DNA from: JBAZTO01 sp041661865
GTDB lineage: Bacteria; Planctomycetota; Phycisphaerae; SM23-33
DNA length: 64,000 nt
Assembly: GCA_041661865.1 (NCBI GenBank)
Contig: JBAZTO010000002.1
Coordinates: 1 to 64,000, forward strand
Direction of reading: 5' to 3'
Each line of letters opens with the position of its first letter. Position 1 is the first letter of the stretch. This document shows positions 44,252-51,852 of this stretch, piece by piece. The notes under the pieces are model-generated. The model saw only the letters and a list, made by a program, of their open reading frames with translations, was not told the origin of the DNA and ran no database searches. Both the position numbers and the translations under genes were made by a program.

Positions 44252-45298
44252 ATGGAACGCAAGAATCTGACAGTCCAGGACATCGCCCGCCTGGTGGGCG
44301 GGAAGGTCGAAGGTGACGGTTCTGCCGCCATCTCCGGCCTGGGCGCGCTGGACTCGGCCGGGGCCGGCGAGGTCACCTTCGCCGCCGACGCGCGCCGGGC
44401 AGCCAGGCTCGCCGACTGCCGGGCCTCGGCGGCCATCGTGCCCGACGACCTGGCGACTACCGCACCCATGGCGCTGATCCGCGTGGCCAATGTTCAGGTG
44501 GCCGTCGCCGCCCTGCTGGCGGCGCTGGCGGCGCCCGAAGACCGCCCCGCGGCGGGGATTGCCCCTTCCGCCGTCATCGACCCCTCCGCCGAGGTGGCCC
44601 CCACCGCAGCCGTCGGGCCGGGAGTCTGCATCGGCGCGAGGGCCCGCGTCGAGGCCGGGGCCGTCCTTTGCGCCAATGTCTCGCTCGGCTCGGACACCGT
44701 CGTCGGCGAAGGATCCTTCCTGGCCCCCGGCGTGGTCATCCATGCCCGCTGCCGCCTGGGCAAGAACGTCCGCATCGGTCCCAACAGCGTCATCGGCTGG
44801 GACGGCTTTGGCTACTATTTCGCCGACGGGGTGCATCACAAGATCCAGCACATCGGCAATGTCATCATTGAAGATGACGTGGAGATCGGGGCCTGCGCGT
44901 GCGTGGACCGGGCCAAGTTCGGCTCGACGCGGATCGGCGCGGGCACGAAGATCGACAACCTGGTGCAGATCGCCCACAACGTGCAGACGGGCCAGGCCTG
45001 CATCGTGGCGGCGCTGGCGGGGGTGGCCGGTTCGGCCCGCCTGGGCAACGGCGTGGTGGTGATGGGCCACGTCGGCATCCGCGATAACATCTCGCTGGGT
45101 GACGGAGTACAATGTGCTGCCTGCTCGGCGGTGGCCGGCGACGTGCCGGCTGGACAGATCATCGCCGGCGCCCCGGCCCGGCCGGCTGGCGAGGCGATGC
45201 GGATCATGCAGGCCTGGGGCAAGTTGCCCGAGCTGCTCAAACGCGTACGTGAACTCGAATCGAGGCTGAATACCCTTGAGTCGCCAAAAGACCATTAG
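44252..45298 (+). CDS. lpxD: UDP-3-O-acylglucosamine N-acyltransferase
   Basis: 348-aa lipid A enzyme adding the N-linked acyl chain to UDP-3-O-acyl-glucosamine. N-terminal uridine-binding domain: LVGGKVEGDGSAAISGLGAL, AGEVTFAADARRAARL. From about residue 105 a left-handed beta-helix of hexapeptide repeats: PSAVIDPSAEVAPTAAVGPG, GFGYYFADGVHHKIQHIGNV (catalytic His region), NLVQIAHNVQTGQACIVAAL. ATG 44252. The 3' end overlaps lpxC-fabZ by 23 bp, indicating an operon. Confidence 0.95.
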   Translation: MERKNLTVQDIARLVGGKVEGDGSAAISGLGALDSAGAGEVTFAADARRAARLADCRASAAIVPDDLATTAPMALIRVANVQVAVAALLAALAAPEDRPAAGIAPSAVIDPSAEVAPTAAVGPGVCIGARARVEAGAVLCANVSLGSDTVVGEGSFLAPGVVIHARCRLGKNVRIGPNSVIGWDGFGYYFADGVHHKIQHIGNVIIEDDVEIGACACVDRAKFGSTRIGAGTKIDNLVQIAHNVQTGQACIVAALAGVAGSARLGNGVVVMGHVGIRDNISLGDGVQCAACSAVAGDVPAGQIIAGAPARPAGEAMRIMQAWGKLPELLKRVRELESRLNTLESPKDH

Positions 45299-46586
45299 AA
45301 CCCCCGCGGTGGTTGAGGGCCTGGGCCTCTTCAGCGGCCAGCCCAGCCGTTTGCAGTTCCTGCCGGCCCCGGCTGACAGCGGCATCGTCTTCGTTCGCAC
45401 CGGGGCGGGCCAGGGCACGGTGCAGATCGCCTGTAGCGTCTCGAAGGTGGCCCGCCGCAGCCACCGCACCACGCTGAGCAATGGCTCCGCGTCGGTTGAG
45501 ACCGTCGAACACGTGCTGGCGGCCGTCCGCGGCATGGATATCGACAACATCATCATCGAGGCCAACGCTGACGAGCTTCCCTCCACCGACGGCTCGCCGC
45601 TGCCTTTCGTCCAGGCCATCCAGAACGCCGGCACCAGCGAGCAGGACATGGACCGCCGACCCTACGTCATCGAGGAGGCCATGTCGGTCTCCGAGGGCGA
45701 CTCGATGCTGGCGGCCCTGCCCGGCCCGACCAACTATCTGGATATCCTCTTCGACCTGGACTATTCCAACATTCCCGTCATCGGGCGGCAGGTCTTCAGT
45801 TTCCGCCTGGGCAAGGACGACTTCGCGGCCCAACTGGCCCCCGCGCGCACCTTCGCCCTGGAGGAAGAGGCTCACCAGTTGCAGGCGCAGGGCTTCTGCA
45901 CGCACCTGACGACCAAGGACATTCTCGTGATGGGCGAAAGCGGGCCCATCGACAACCAGTTGCGTTTCCCCGACGAGCACGTCCGCCACAAGGTCTGTGA
46001 CCTGATCGGCGACCTGGCGCTGCTGGGGCGACCGCTGTGCGGGCGGATCGTGGCCTACAAGAGCGGGCACGACCTCAACCACGCCCTGGTCCGCAAACTC
46101 TTCCAGCACTTTTCGGCCAAGGGTCGCGGCCGCGCCGGCGGCGAGCCGGTCATGGACATCCGCCGCATCATGCGAGTCCTGCCACACCGCTATCCCTTCC
46201 TGATGGTCGACCGCATCCTCCAGATCGACGGCGACAGCCGGGCCGTGGGCGTCAAGAACGTCTCGATCAACGAGCCGTTCTTCCAGGGCCACTGGCCGGG
46301 CCAGCCGGTCATGCCCGGCGTGATGATCCTCGAAGCGCTGGCGCAGCTCTCGGGCATCCTGCTCAGCCGCCGCCTGGAGCACACCGGAAAGATCGCCGTG
46401 CTGCTGAGCCTCGACCGCGTCAAGATGCGGCGACTGGTCCGCCCCGGCGACCAGTTGATCCTGGAGAGCGAGGCGATACACGTTCGCGCCCGCACCGGCC
46501 ATTGTCGCTGCCGCGCGATGGTGGGCGACGAGCTGGCGGCCGAGGCTGAGATCAAGTTCATGCTGGTGGACTCCGAACCTATTTAG
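45276..46586 (+). CDS. LpxC-FabZ bifunctional fusion
   Basis: 436 aa. The N-terminal 290 residues are LpxC, the zinc UDP-3-O-acyl-GlcNAc deacetylase: SVETVEHVLAAVRG (zinc His), STDGSPLPF, EHVRHKVCDLIGDLALLG (His/Asp ligands) and KSGHDLNHALVRKL (catalytic His). From about 298 it is FabZ, beta-hydroxyacyl-ACP dehydratase: IMRVLPHRYPFLMVDR and FFQGHWPGQPVMPGVMILEA with active His and Glu. The fusion is typical of Bacteroidetes and PVC bacteria. The start is TTG 45276, the only start giving the family N-terminus, overlapping lpxD. It supplies both lipid A deacetylation and fatty-acid dehydration. Confidence 0.95.
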   Translation: MSRQKTIRTPAVVEGLGLFSGQPSRLQFLPAPADSGIVFVRTGAGQGTVQIACSVSKVARRSHRTTLSNGSASVETVEHVLAAVRGMDIDNIIIEANADELPSTDGSPLPFVQAIQNAGTSEQDMDRRPYVIEEAMSVSEGDSMLAALPGPTNYLDILFDLDYSNIPVIGRQVFSFRLGKDDFAAQLAPARTFALEEEAHQLQAQGFCTHLTTKDILVMGESGPIDNQLRFPDEHVRHKVCDLIGDLALLGRPLCGRIVAYKSGHDLNHALVRKLFQHFSAKGRGRAGGEPVMDIRRIMRVLPHRYPFLMVDRILQIDGDSRAVGVKNVSINEPFFQGHWPGQPVMPGVMILEALAQLSGILLSRRLEHTGKIAVLLSLDRVKMRRLVRPGDQLILESEAIHVRARTGHCRCRAMVGDELAAEAEIKFMLVDSEPI

Positions 46587-46595
46587 CGACATGCG

Positions 46596-46680
46596 ACACA
46601 GAGACGCAGAGAACAGCAGAAAAGATCTACTGAGAAGATTGGATTTTGATTCTCTCTCTGTTGCTCTGTGCCCTCTGTGT
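46596..46680. repeat. Inverted repeat between lpxC-fabZ and lpxA
   Basis: Two arms of about 26 bp, 46596-46621 (starting ACACAGAG) and 46655-46680 (ending CTCTGTGT), are complementary at most positions. They lie in the gap before the LpxA-like gene, between its ribosome-binding site and the stop of the fusion. It can form a hairpin with a 33-nt loop. It resembles the CACAGAG-type dispersed intergenic repeats. Confidence 0.55.
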
Positions 46681-46706
46681 TGAGATGTTGTCTTGGGAGG
46701 TTTTTG

Positions 46707-47471
46707 ATGCCGGAAATATCCCGTTACGCCGTAGTCGAGAAGACCGCCAAACTGGCCGCCGATGTCCGCGTGGGGCCCTTTGCCTACATTGGCCCGCAAG
46801 CGGTGCTCGGCGCCGGCTGCGTCATCGAGAACGGCGCCACCATCGTGGGGCAGACGACCCTGGGCGCCAAGTGCCACGTCTTTCCGATGGCCGTCATCGG
46901 GGCCGTGCCGGGCCAGGCCGGGCAGGTGGGCCGGTGCGTCCTGGGCGAGGCCAACAGCATCCGTGAGCACGTGACCCTCAGCGGCGGCCTGGAGGCGCCC
47001 ACCCGCATCGGCAACGACAACCTGATCATGATCGGCTGCCAGATCGGTCCCGGCGCGAGCGTGGGCGACCACTGCATCATCACCAACTGTACGCAGATCG
47101 ACGGCGGAGCGACCATCGAAGATTACGTCGGCACCAGCGCTTTTACCTTCATCGCCCCCGGGGCGAAGGTGGGCATGTACACCTACATCGCCGGCTACAC
47201 CGGCATCGAAGGGCAAGCCCCGCCCTATGCAATGGTGCAGGGCTACCCCGCGCGTGTCCGCGGCGTCAACAGCGAGAAGCTCCGCCGCTGCGGCTTCGGC
47301 GACGACGACATCCGGGCGCTGAAGGAGGCCTTCCGCGAGTTGTTCAACGGCGCCGGGGCCCAGGCCGACCCGGACGTTCTTCGACGCATGGCCGGTGAGG
47401 CATCCCTCAACGTCCACGTCCGCCGCCTGGTGGAAATTCTCCAGGCCGGCGCGGGCGGGAGATCGGCATGA
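46707..47471 (+). CDS. LpxA-like acyltransferase homologue lacking catalytic His
   Basis: 254 aa from ATG 46707 with GGGAGG upstream. Left-handed beta-helix (VGPFAYIGPQAVLGAGCVIE, GQTTLGAKCHVFPMAVIG, ANSIREHVTLSGG) and C-terminal domain GYPARVRGVNSEKLRRCGF typical of LpxA. At the position of the catalytic His (E. coli HIAHDC) it reads CQIGPGASVGDHC. So it is LpxA-like in fold but may not be an acyltransferase of UDP-GlcNAc. It directly precedes a second homologue with both histidines, overlapping by 4 bp. Confidence 0.75.
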   Translation: MPEISRYAVVEKTAKLAADVRVGPFAYIGPQAVLGAGCVIENGATIVGQTTLGAKCHVFPMAVIGAVPGQAGQVGRCVLGEANSIREHVTLSGGLEAPTRIGNDNLIMIGCQIGPGASVGDHCIITNCTQIDGGATIEDYVGTSAFTFIAPGAKVGMYTYIAGYTGIEGQAPPYAMVQGYPARVRGVNSEKLRRCGFGDDDIRALKEAFRELFNGAGAQADPDVLRRMAGEASLNVHVRRLVEILQAGAGGRSA

Positions 47472-48346
47472 AGGATCTGACGGTTATCCGCGAGATCGAC
47501 GCCTCCGCCCGCGTGGCCGCCGAGGCGACGGTGGGGCCCTTCTGCGTGATCGGCCCGGGCGTGACCATCGGCCCGCACACGGTGCTGACCCGCCGTGTGT
47601 CGGTCTCGGGGCGCACGATCATCGGGTCAGCCAATATCATCGAAGAAGGCTGCGTGCTGGGCTCTTCGCCGCAGGACCTCAAGTATGCCGGCAGCAGCAC
47701 AATGCTGATCATCGGGCATCGCAACCGTTTCGGCCCGCGCGTCACGGCCCACATCGGCACCGAGGCCGGCGGCGGACTGACACGCATCGGCAACGATAAC
47801 CTCCTGTTGGACGGATGCCACATCGCCCATGACTGTTTCGTGGACGACCACACGGTCCTGGGGCGCGAGGTGCTGCTGGCCGGGCACGTGCTGGTCCAGA
47901 GCGGCGCGGTGGTTTCGGACCTGGCCGGCGCGCACCACTTCACCACCATCGGCCGATACGCCCGCGTCGGGCCGCGAACCCCCGTCCGCCGCGACGTGCC
48001 GCCCTTCACCAACTTCTGCGGCGAGGACCACGAGAAGCTCCCGCCGGCTGTGCGAGGCGTCCACGAAAACGGCATGAGGGCGGCCAAGCTCTCCCCCGGC
48101 GAGGAGGCCGAGCTGCGCAAGGCCCTCCGCGAGCTGTTCGAGGACGAGACCGCCCTGCAAACCAAGATCGAGCAACTGGTCAACATGGGCGTCGAGGGCG
48201 AGGCCGCGGCGCTGTGCGAGTTCTGCCAGCACAGCCTTCAGGGCGTCTACGGCCGCTACCGCGAACTGCTGCGCGGGCAGATGCCCCCCGAGGCCCTGCG
48301 CTACCTGCCGCCCGACCTGATCAGCCTGTGGAGGAACAAGGCATGA
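47468..48346 (+). CDS. lpxA: UDP-GlcNAc (or analogue) acyltransferase LpxA-like, with catalytic His
   Basis: 292 aa. Beta-helix (TVGPFCVIGPGVTIGPHTV, then GSSPQDLKYAGSSTMLIIG) closely follows LpxA (GGxPQDLKYxGExT). The active-site region is LLLDGCHIAHDCFVDDH, keeping both histidines of the LpxA HIAHDC motif. The helical C-terminus is longer than usual. First step of lipid A synthesis: R-3-hydroxyacyl transfer from ACP. ATG 47468 overlaps the previous stop. The next gene's start overlaps this stop. Confidence 0.88.
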   Translation: MKDLTVIREIDASARVAAEATVGPFCVIGPGVTIGPHTVLTRRVSVSGRTIIGSANIIEEGCVLGSSPQDLKYAGSSTMLIIGHRNRFGPRVTAHIGTEAGGGLTRIGNDNLLLDGCHIAHDCFVDDHTVLGREVLLAGHVLVQSGAVVSDLAGAHHFTTIGRYARVGPRTPVRRDVPPFTNFCGEDHEKLPPAVRGVHENGMRAAKLSPGEEAELRKALRELFEDETALQTKIEQLVNMGVEGEAAALCEFCQHSLQGVYGRYRELLRGQMPPEALRYLPPDLISLWRNKA

Positions 48347-49404
48347 GTTTCCGCGTCGCTGTCGTCGGGGCCGGGCGAATGGGCAAGCTCCACGCGCGCG
48401 TGCTGAGCGAGATGGCCGAGGCCGAGCTGGTCTGCATCGTCGATTCCAATCTCGCCGCAGCCAAGGCGCTGGCCGGCCAGCGCGACTGCCTGGCGCTGGG
48501 CGACGTGGCCGAGGCCGTCGACAAGGTCGATGCCGCCATTATCTCGGTGCCCACGCTTTACCACCTGCAGGCTGCCCGGCCGTTCGTCGCGGCGGGCAAG
48601 GCCGTGCTGATCGAGAAGCCCTTCACCAACGACCCGCAGGCCGGGGCGGAACTGGTCGAACTGGCCCGCGCCACCGGCGCCAGCGTGCAGGTCGGCCACA
48701 CCGAGCGGTTCAACCCCGTCGTCGAGGCCCTCAAGAAACACGCCATTGCGCCCAAGTTCATCGAGGCCCACCGCATCAGCCCCTTCACCTTCCGCTCCGC
48801 CGATGTGGGCGTGGTGCTGGACATGATGATCCACGACATCGACCTGGTGGGCATGATGGTCGGCTCGAAGGTCCAGGCCATCCACGCCGTCGGGGTCAAC
48901 GTGATCGGCGCCCACGAGGACATCTGCAACGCGCGGCTGATCTTCGAGAACGGCTGCGTGGCCAACCTCACCGCCAGCCGGCTGGCCATCAAGACCGAAC
49001 GCAAGATGCGAATCTTCTCGGAGGAAGGCTACCTCTCGGTGGATTACGCCAAGAAGGTCGGCGTCGTCATCAAGAAGAGCGCCAACATGGACCTGATCCA
49101 GATGGCCCGCGACGCCGACGTCGAAGACCTGGCCGAGCTGGCCGGCAGCATGGACTACACCAAGCTGCTGAAGGTCGAGCAGCTAGTGATCGAGGACTCC
49201 ATCGAGCCGCTGCGCAAACAGGCTGAGGCGTTCGCCCGGACGGTGATGAACGGCGCCCCGCCGGTGGTCTCCGCCGTCGACGGCCTGGCCGCCGTCCGCA
49301 TCGCCCGCGATATCGTCGAGTCCATCAAGCACTACAAGTGGGACGGCCCGGCCTCCAGCCGCGAAGGCCTGGACATCATCACGCGGGATAACCCCCACAA
49401 CTAG
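48343..49404 (+). CDS. Gfo/Idh/MocA-family oxidoreductase, GnnA candidate
   Basis: 353 aa from ATG 48343 (ATGA overlap with the previous stop). Rossmann motif VAVVGAGRMGKLHARVL; Gfo signatures VLIEKPFTNDPQAG (EKP) and VGHTERFNPVV; then DMMIHDIDLVGMM. Its position at the end of an lpxD-lpxC/fabZ-lpxA operon suggests GnnA, which oxidises the 3-OH of UDP-GlcNAc before amination by GnnB. No gnnB follows in the window. Alternatives are other sugar dehydrogenases. The stop TAG lies inside the first REP unit that follows. Confidence 0.8.
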   Translation: MSFRVAVVGAGRMGKLHARVLSEMAEAELVCIVDSNLAAAKALAGQRDCLALGDVAEAVDKVDAAIISVPTLYHLQAARPFVAAGKAVLIEKPFTNDPQAGAELVELARATGASVQVGHTERFNPVVEALKKHAIAPKFIEAHRISPFTFRSADVGVVLDMMIHDIDLVGMMVGSKVQAIHAVGVNVIGAHEDICNARLIFENGCVANLTASRLAIKTERKMRIFSEEGYLSVDYAKKVGVVIKKSANMDLIQMARDADVEDLAELAGSMDYTKLLKVEQLVIEDSIEPLRKQAEAFARTVMNGAPPVVSAVDGLAAVRIARDIVESIKHYKWDGPASSREGLDIITRDNPHN

Positions 49405-49725
49405 CCGCGAGCGCGAAGCGAGCGGGGTGTGATCGGCGAACTAGCCGCGAGCGCGAAGCGAGCGGGGTGCGATCGGTGAACTAGCCGCGAGCGCGAAGCG
49501 AGCGGGGCGTGATCGGTGAACTAGCCGCGAGCGCGAAGCGAGCGGGGCGTGATCGGTGAACTAGCCGCGAGCGCGAAGCGAGCAGGGTGTGATCGGTGAA
49601 CTAGCCGCGAGCGCGAAGCGAGCAGGGTGTGATCGGGTGAACTAGCCGCGAGCGCAAAGCGAGCGGGGTGCGATCGGCGAACTAGCCGCGACCTGCCTAC
49701 CGGTAGGCAGAGCACGAAGCGAGCG
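49401..49725. repeat. Tandem array of about eight 40-bp REP units
   Basis: Units start at about 49401, 49441, 49481, 49521, 49561, 49601, 49642 and 49682. Each has the palindromic core CCGCGAGCGCRAAGCGAGCG followed by a 15-bp linker ending GGCGAA or GGTGAA. Unit 6 is 41 bp. Unit 8 is split by an 18-bp palindrome, CTGCCTACC-GGTAGGCAG (49693-49710). Uniform spacing and near-identical linkers exclude a CRISPR. It lies directly upstream of a REP-associated transposase; the first unit includes the stop codon of the preceding gene. Confidence 0.9.
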
Positions 49726-49767
49726 GATATTGTCGTTTTGTTCCGAGCGGCCAATAGGGGTATTCGC

Positions 49768-50238
49768 ATGACTCAACCGCTGGCCTATTTTCTGACGTGG
49801 ACCACTTACGGCAGTTGGCTTCCCGGCGACCGGCGCGGATGGGTGCATCACAGTGACGGGGCTTGGCACGTTCCGATTCGAGAAGGCGACAACCGCATTC
49901 TTGGCTCCGCGATCCACGCCATGTCCGGCCCATCGGTCATCTTGAGCCAGGAGCAACGCGACAGGGTTTCCAGCACAATCCAGGCCTGCTGCAAGACGCG
50001 CAACTGGGGGCTGCATGCAATCAATGTCCGTTCCAACCATGTGCATGTAGTAGTTTGTGCCGCAGATTATTCGCCCGAGCGCGTGATGGGATATTTCAAG
50101 ACATGGGCCTCACGGACGCTGAACGGCTTGGCCTCGCCCGGCGCGAAGGGGCCATGGTGGACGCGGCACGGAAGCACGCGATACATCAATGCGCCCGAGT
50201 CGCTCCAGAAGGCCATCGACTACGTAGTCCATCAGTAA
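49768..50238 (+). CDS. REP-associated HUH transposase (RAYT, IS200-like)
   Basis: 156 aa from ATG 49768 with AGGGG upstream. LTWTTYGSWLPGDRRGWV is a hallmark of this clade of Y1-like transposases; the HUH metal motif is NHVHVVVCA (His91, His93), and the C-terminus ends WWTRHGSTRYINAPESLQK. The expected catalytic Tyr in the helix after HUH reads YFKTWASRTLNG: Tyr109 is the nearest, but the usual position seems to be Ala. The enzyme would cut REP sequences; the gene is flanked by the tandem array and by an inverted copy at 50263. Confidence 0.9.
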   Translation: MTQPLAYFLTWTTYGSWLPGDRRGWVHHSDGAWHVPIREGDNRILGSAIHAMSGPSVILSQEQRDRVSSTIQACCKTRNWGLHAINVRSNHVHVVVCAADYSPERVMGYFKTWASRTLNGLASPGAKGPWWTRHGSTRYINAPESLQKAIDYVVHQ

Positions 50239-50262
50239 GGCCGGGCGAAGAAACGGCAATTT

Positions 50263-50287
50263 CCGCTCGCTTTGCGCTCGCGGCTAG
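50263..50287 (-). repeat. Inverted REP copy downstream of the RAYT gene
   Basis: A 25-bp copy of the REP core (GCTCGCTTTGCGCTCGC in the middle) in opposite orientation to the upstream array, 25 bp after the transposase stop. With the array it makes the RAYT gene an island between convergent REP copies. Confidence 0.85.
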
Positions 50288-50414
50288 TAGTCCTTCACAA
50301 CTAATTTTGCTGGTGCCACGGTCAAGCGTTGTTTGCTTGGCCGTGCGGACACCCCCAAGCACACGACGCTTGGGGGTGGCACGAACTCACAATTTTTGCT
50401 GTGAAGGACTACTA
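50285..50414. mobile_element. MITE-like cruciform element with two inner hairpins
   Basis: Outer inverted repeat TAGTAGTCCTTCACA (50285-50299) and TGTGAAGGACTACTA (50400-50414). Inside: a hairpin CACGGTCAAGC-GTTGTTT-GCTTGGCCGTG (about 50316-50344) and a hairpin ACCCCCAAGC-ACACGAC-GCTTGGGGGT, both with 7-nt loops, within GTGCCAC...GTGGCAC. No ORF. It has the look of a non-autonomous, structured mobile element. Confidence 0.7.
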
Positions 50415-50430
50415 GTTCGTCAAGGCGCCC

Positions 50431-50515
50431 GGTGCCGTGGCCGCGACGTTTGCGGCCACGTGTTAAACCACCATCAACGGTCAACGTGGTTGCATACACC
50501 GCAACCACGCCACCC
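50431..50515. repeat. Two further 9-bp hairpins with 7-nt loops
   Basis: CGTGGCCGC-GACGTTT-GCGGCCACG (50436-50460) and CGTGGTTGC-ATACACC-GCAACCACG (50485-50509). Like the two hairpins in the element at 50285, they are preceded by GGTGCC and have 7-nt loops, but different stem sequences. The second lies 9 bp from the PIN gene stop and could act as a terminator for it. Confidence 0.75.
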
Positions 50516-50517
50516 GC

Positions 50518-51654
50518 CTATTCAGAGGCAACCTCGCCATCTGTAGCTACTGGTGGCAATACGACAGGTGGGGTTGGCGATGATAATCGGTCACGAATCT
50601 CTTCCATTTCCGCCATTCTTGCCCTAGCTGATTCTAATTCAGCAAGCCTCTTCTGGGCATCTTCTCTCTGTTCTTTGATTGCATTCAGTTCGGCGAGCTT
50701 TTGGTGAATCTTCTGAAATTCAGCTAACGTAACCTGGGTTTTCTTGAATTCATTCAACCGGTCTTGAAACTCTCTAAGACGACTCTGACTTAAGGCCCAG
50801 CGATTGGATCGTTCATGTAACTGACGCACGATCTCTTCTTTAGTGTGCGGAGTGGCCTCCAGCATGTCGATTACTTTGGCGTCTTCTCTTGCAGATTCCG
50901 CTACAGCCTCACGCTCTTCGGCTTGCTCTTTTCGCGAGACCTTGACGGATAGTTTTGCAAGAGCCTCAGAAAGATAAGGTGTAAGAACCAACTGCCTCTT
51001 TCGGCTGGTGCGATCTTTGAATTCTTCTAAGAGCCAATCATTCGGATAGCTGATTTCGGAAATTATTCCGTAGTCGCTATCATGAGACACGACGATTATA
51101 TGATTACCGCTTTCTTGCGAGCATTTGATGATCCATTCCCAGTTGATAGCATCCCCGTAAGAACTATCTTTATCTTTTCGTGGCGGGTAGCCAAGTTGGA
51201 ATCGTTTTCTGGCTAGCCGCCTTATTTCAAAACGCTCTTTTTTGTCCCTAGACAGATTGAAGCCATTATCCGCATTGAATATTTTTTGAGCAGCAGTGTA
51301 GACCTTATCATGTGTCTGGGGATGCTGAATGATGTTTCTGAGTCTTGCCTTAACCCGCTTGATTCTCTTAATGCAGTCGTTTATGTCTCTATTAATGCCT
51401 TTGATATCTTTGGCATCAGTCAAGAATAGCGGAGGCGATATGGGCTGAGGTGGAACAAGGCTCTTTTCGGAATCAGAAATGACTTTTTGGCGATTCTTCT
51501 TATACTCCATCTCAACTTGTTCGGTCGTTATGATTCTGTCCGCAATCGCACTGAGATGACTTAAGAGGCTATGAGCTTTTTGGGTTCGATAAAAGCCCAG
51601 AAACACGCAGGTATCGATGAACACCAGATATTTGTCTTTGTTCAGCTTTGCCAT
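50518..51654 (-). CDS. PIN-domain protein with C-terminal coiled coil
   Basis: 378 aa. N-terminal PIN domain like DUF4935: LVFIDTCVFLGFY (Asp14), ITTEQVEMEYKKN (acidic residues near 46-50), GDAINWEWIIKC (Asp168) and IIVVSHDSDYGIIS (Asp192/194), the acidic residues expected of a PIN nuclease. Residues 250-370 are a long charged coiled coil (KKTQVTLAEFQKIHQKLAEL). The gene is visibly AT-richer than its neighbours and lies next to mobile elements, so it was probably acquired. Likely an RNase; possibly a defence or toxin-type protein, but no antitoxin gene is evident. Confidence 0.8.
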   Translation of the reverse strand: MAKLNKDKYLVFIDTCVFLGFYRTQKAHSLLSHLSAIADRIITTEQVEMEYKKNRQKVISDSEKSLVPPQPISPPLFLTDAKDIKGINRDINDCIKRIKRVKARLRNIIQHPQTHDKVYTAAQKIFNADNGFNLSRDKKERFEIRRLARKRFQLGYPPRKDKDSSYGDAINWEWIIKCSQESGNHIIVVSHDSDYGIISEISYPNDWLLEEFKDRTSRKRQLVLTPYLSEALAKLSVKVSRKEQAEEREAVAESAREDAKVIDMLEATPHTKEEIVRQLHERSNRWALSQSRLREFQDRLNEFKKTQVTLAEFQKIHQKLAELNAIKEQREDAQKRLAELESARARMAEMEEIRDRLSSPTPPVVLPPVATDGEVASE

Positions 51655-51852
51655 GAGCTATGTCGCTTGGTAAACCACCCTAAAGAACCCGTTCCCGCAA
51701 AATGTTGCCCAGCCCAGTACAGCAGAGCATATGCCCTCAGCTCCAGCAAGTCCAGCGACAATAGCCTAGCCAGCGCATAGCACCCACAACCCGCGGAGCA
51801 GTAACGCGGGGCGGTAGCCCCGCCCGACTTCGCACTCCGCACTTCGCACTTG

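Noticed and set aside
49401..49725. CRISPR-like tandem repeat
   Set aside because: Period is uniform at 40 bp and the linkers are nearly identical to each other, so there are no variable spacers. No cas gene is nearby, and the core is the same as the dispersed REP sequence.
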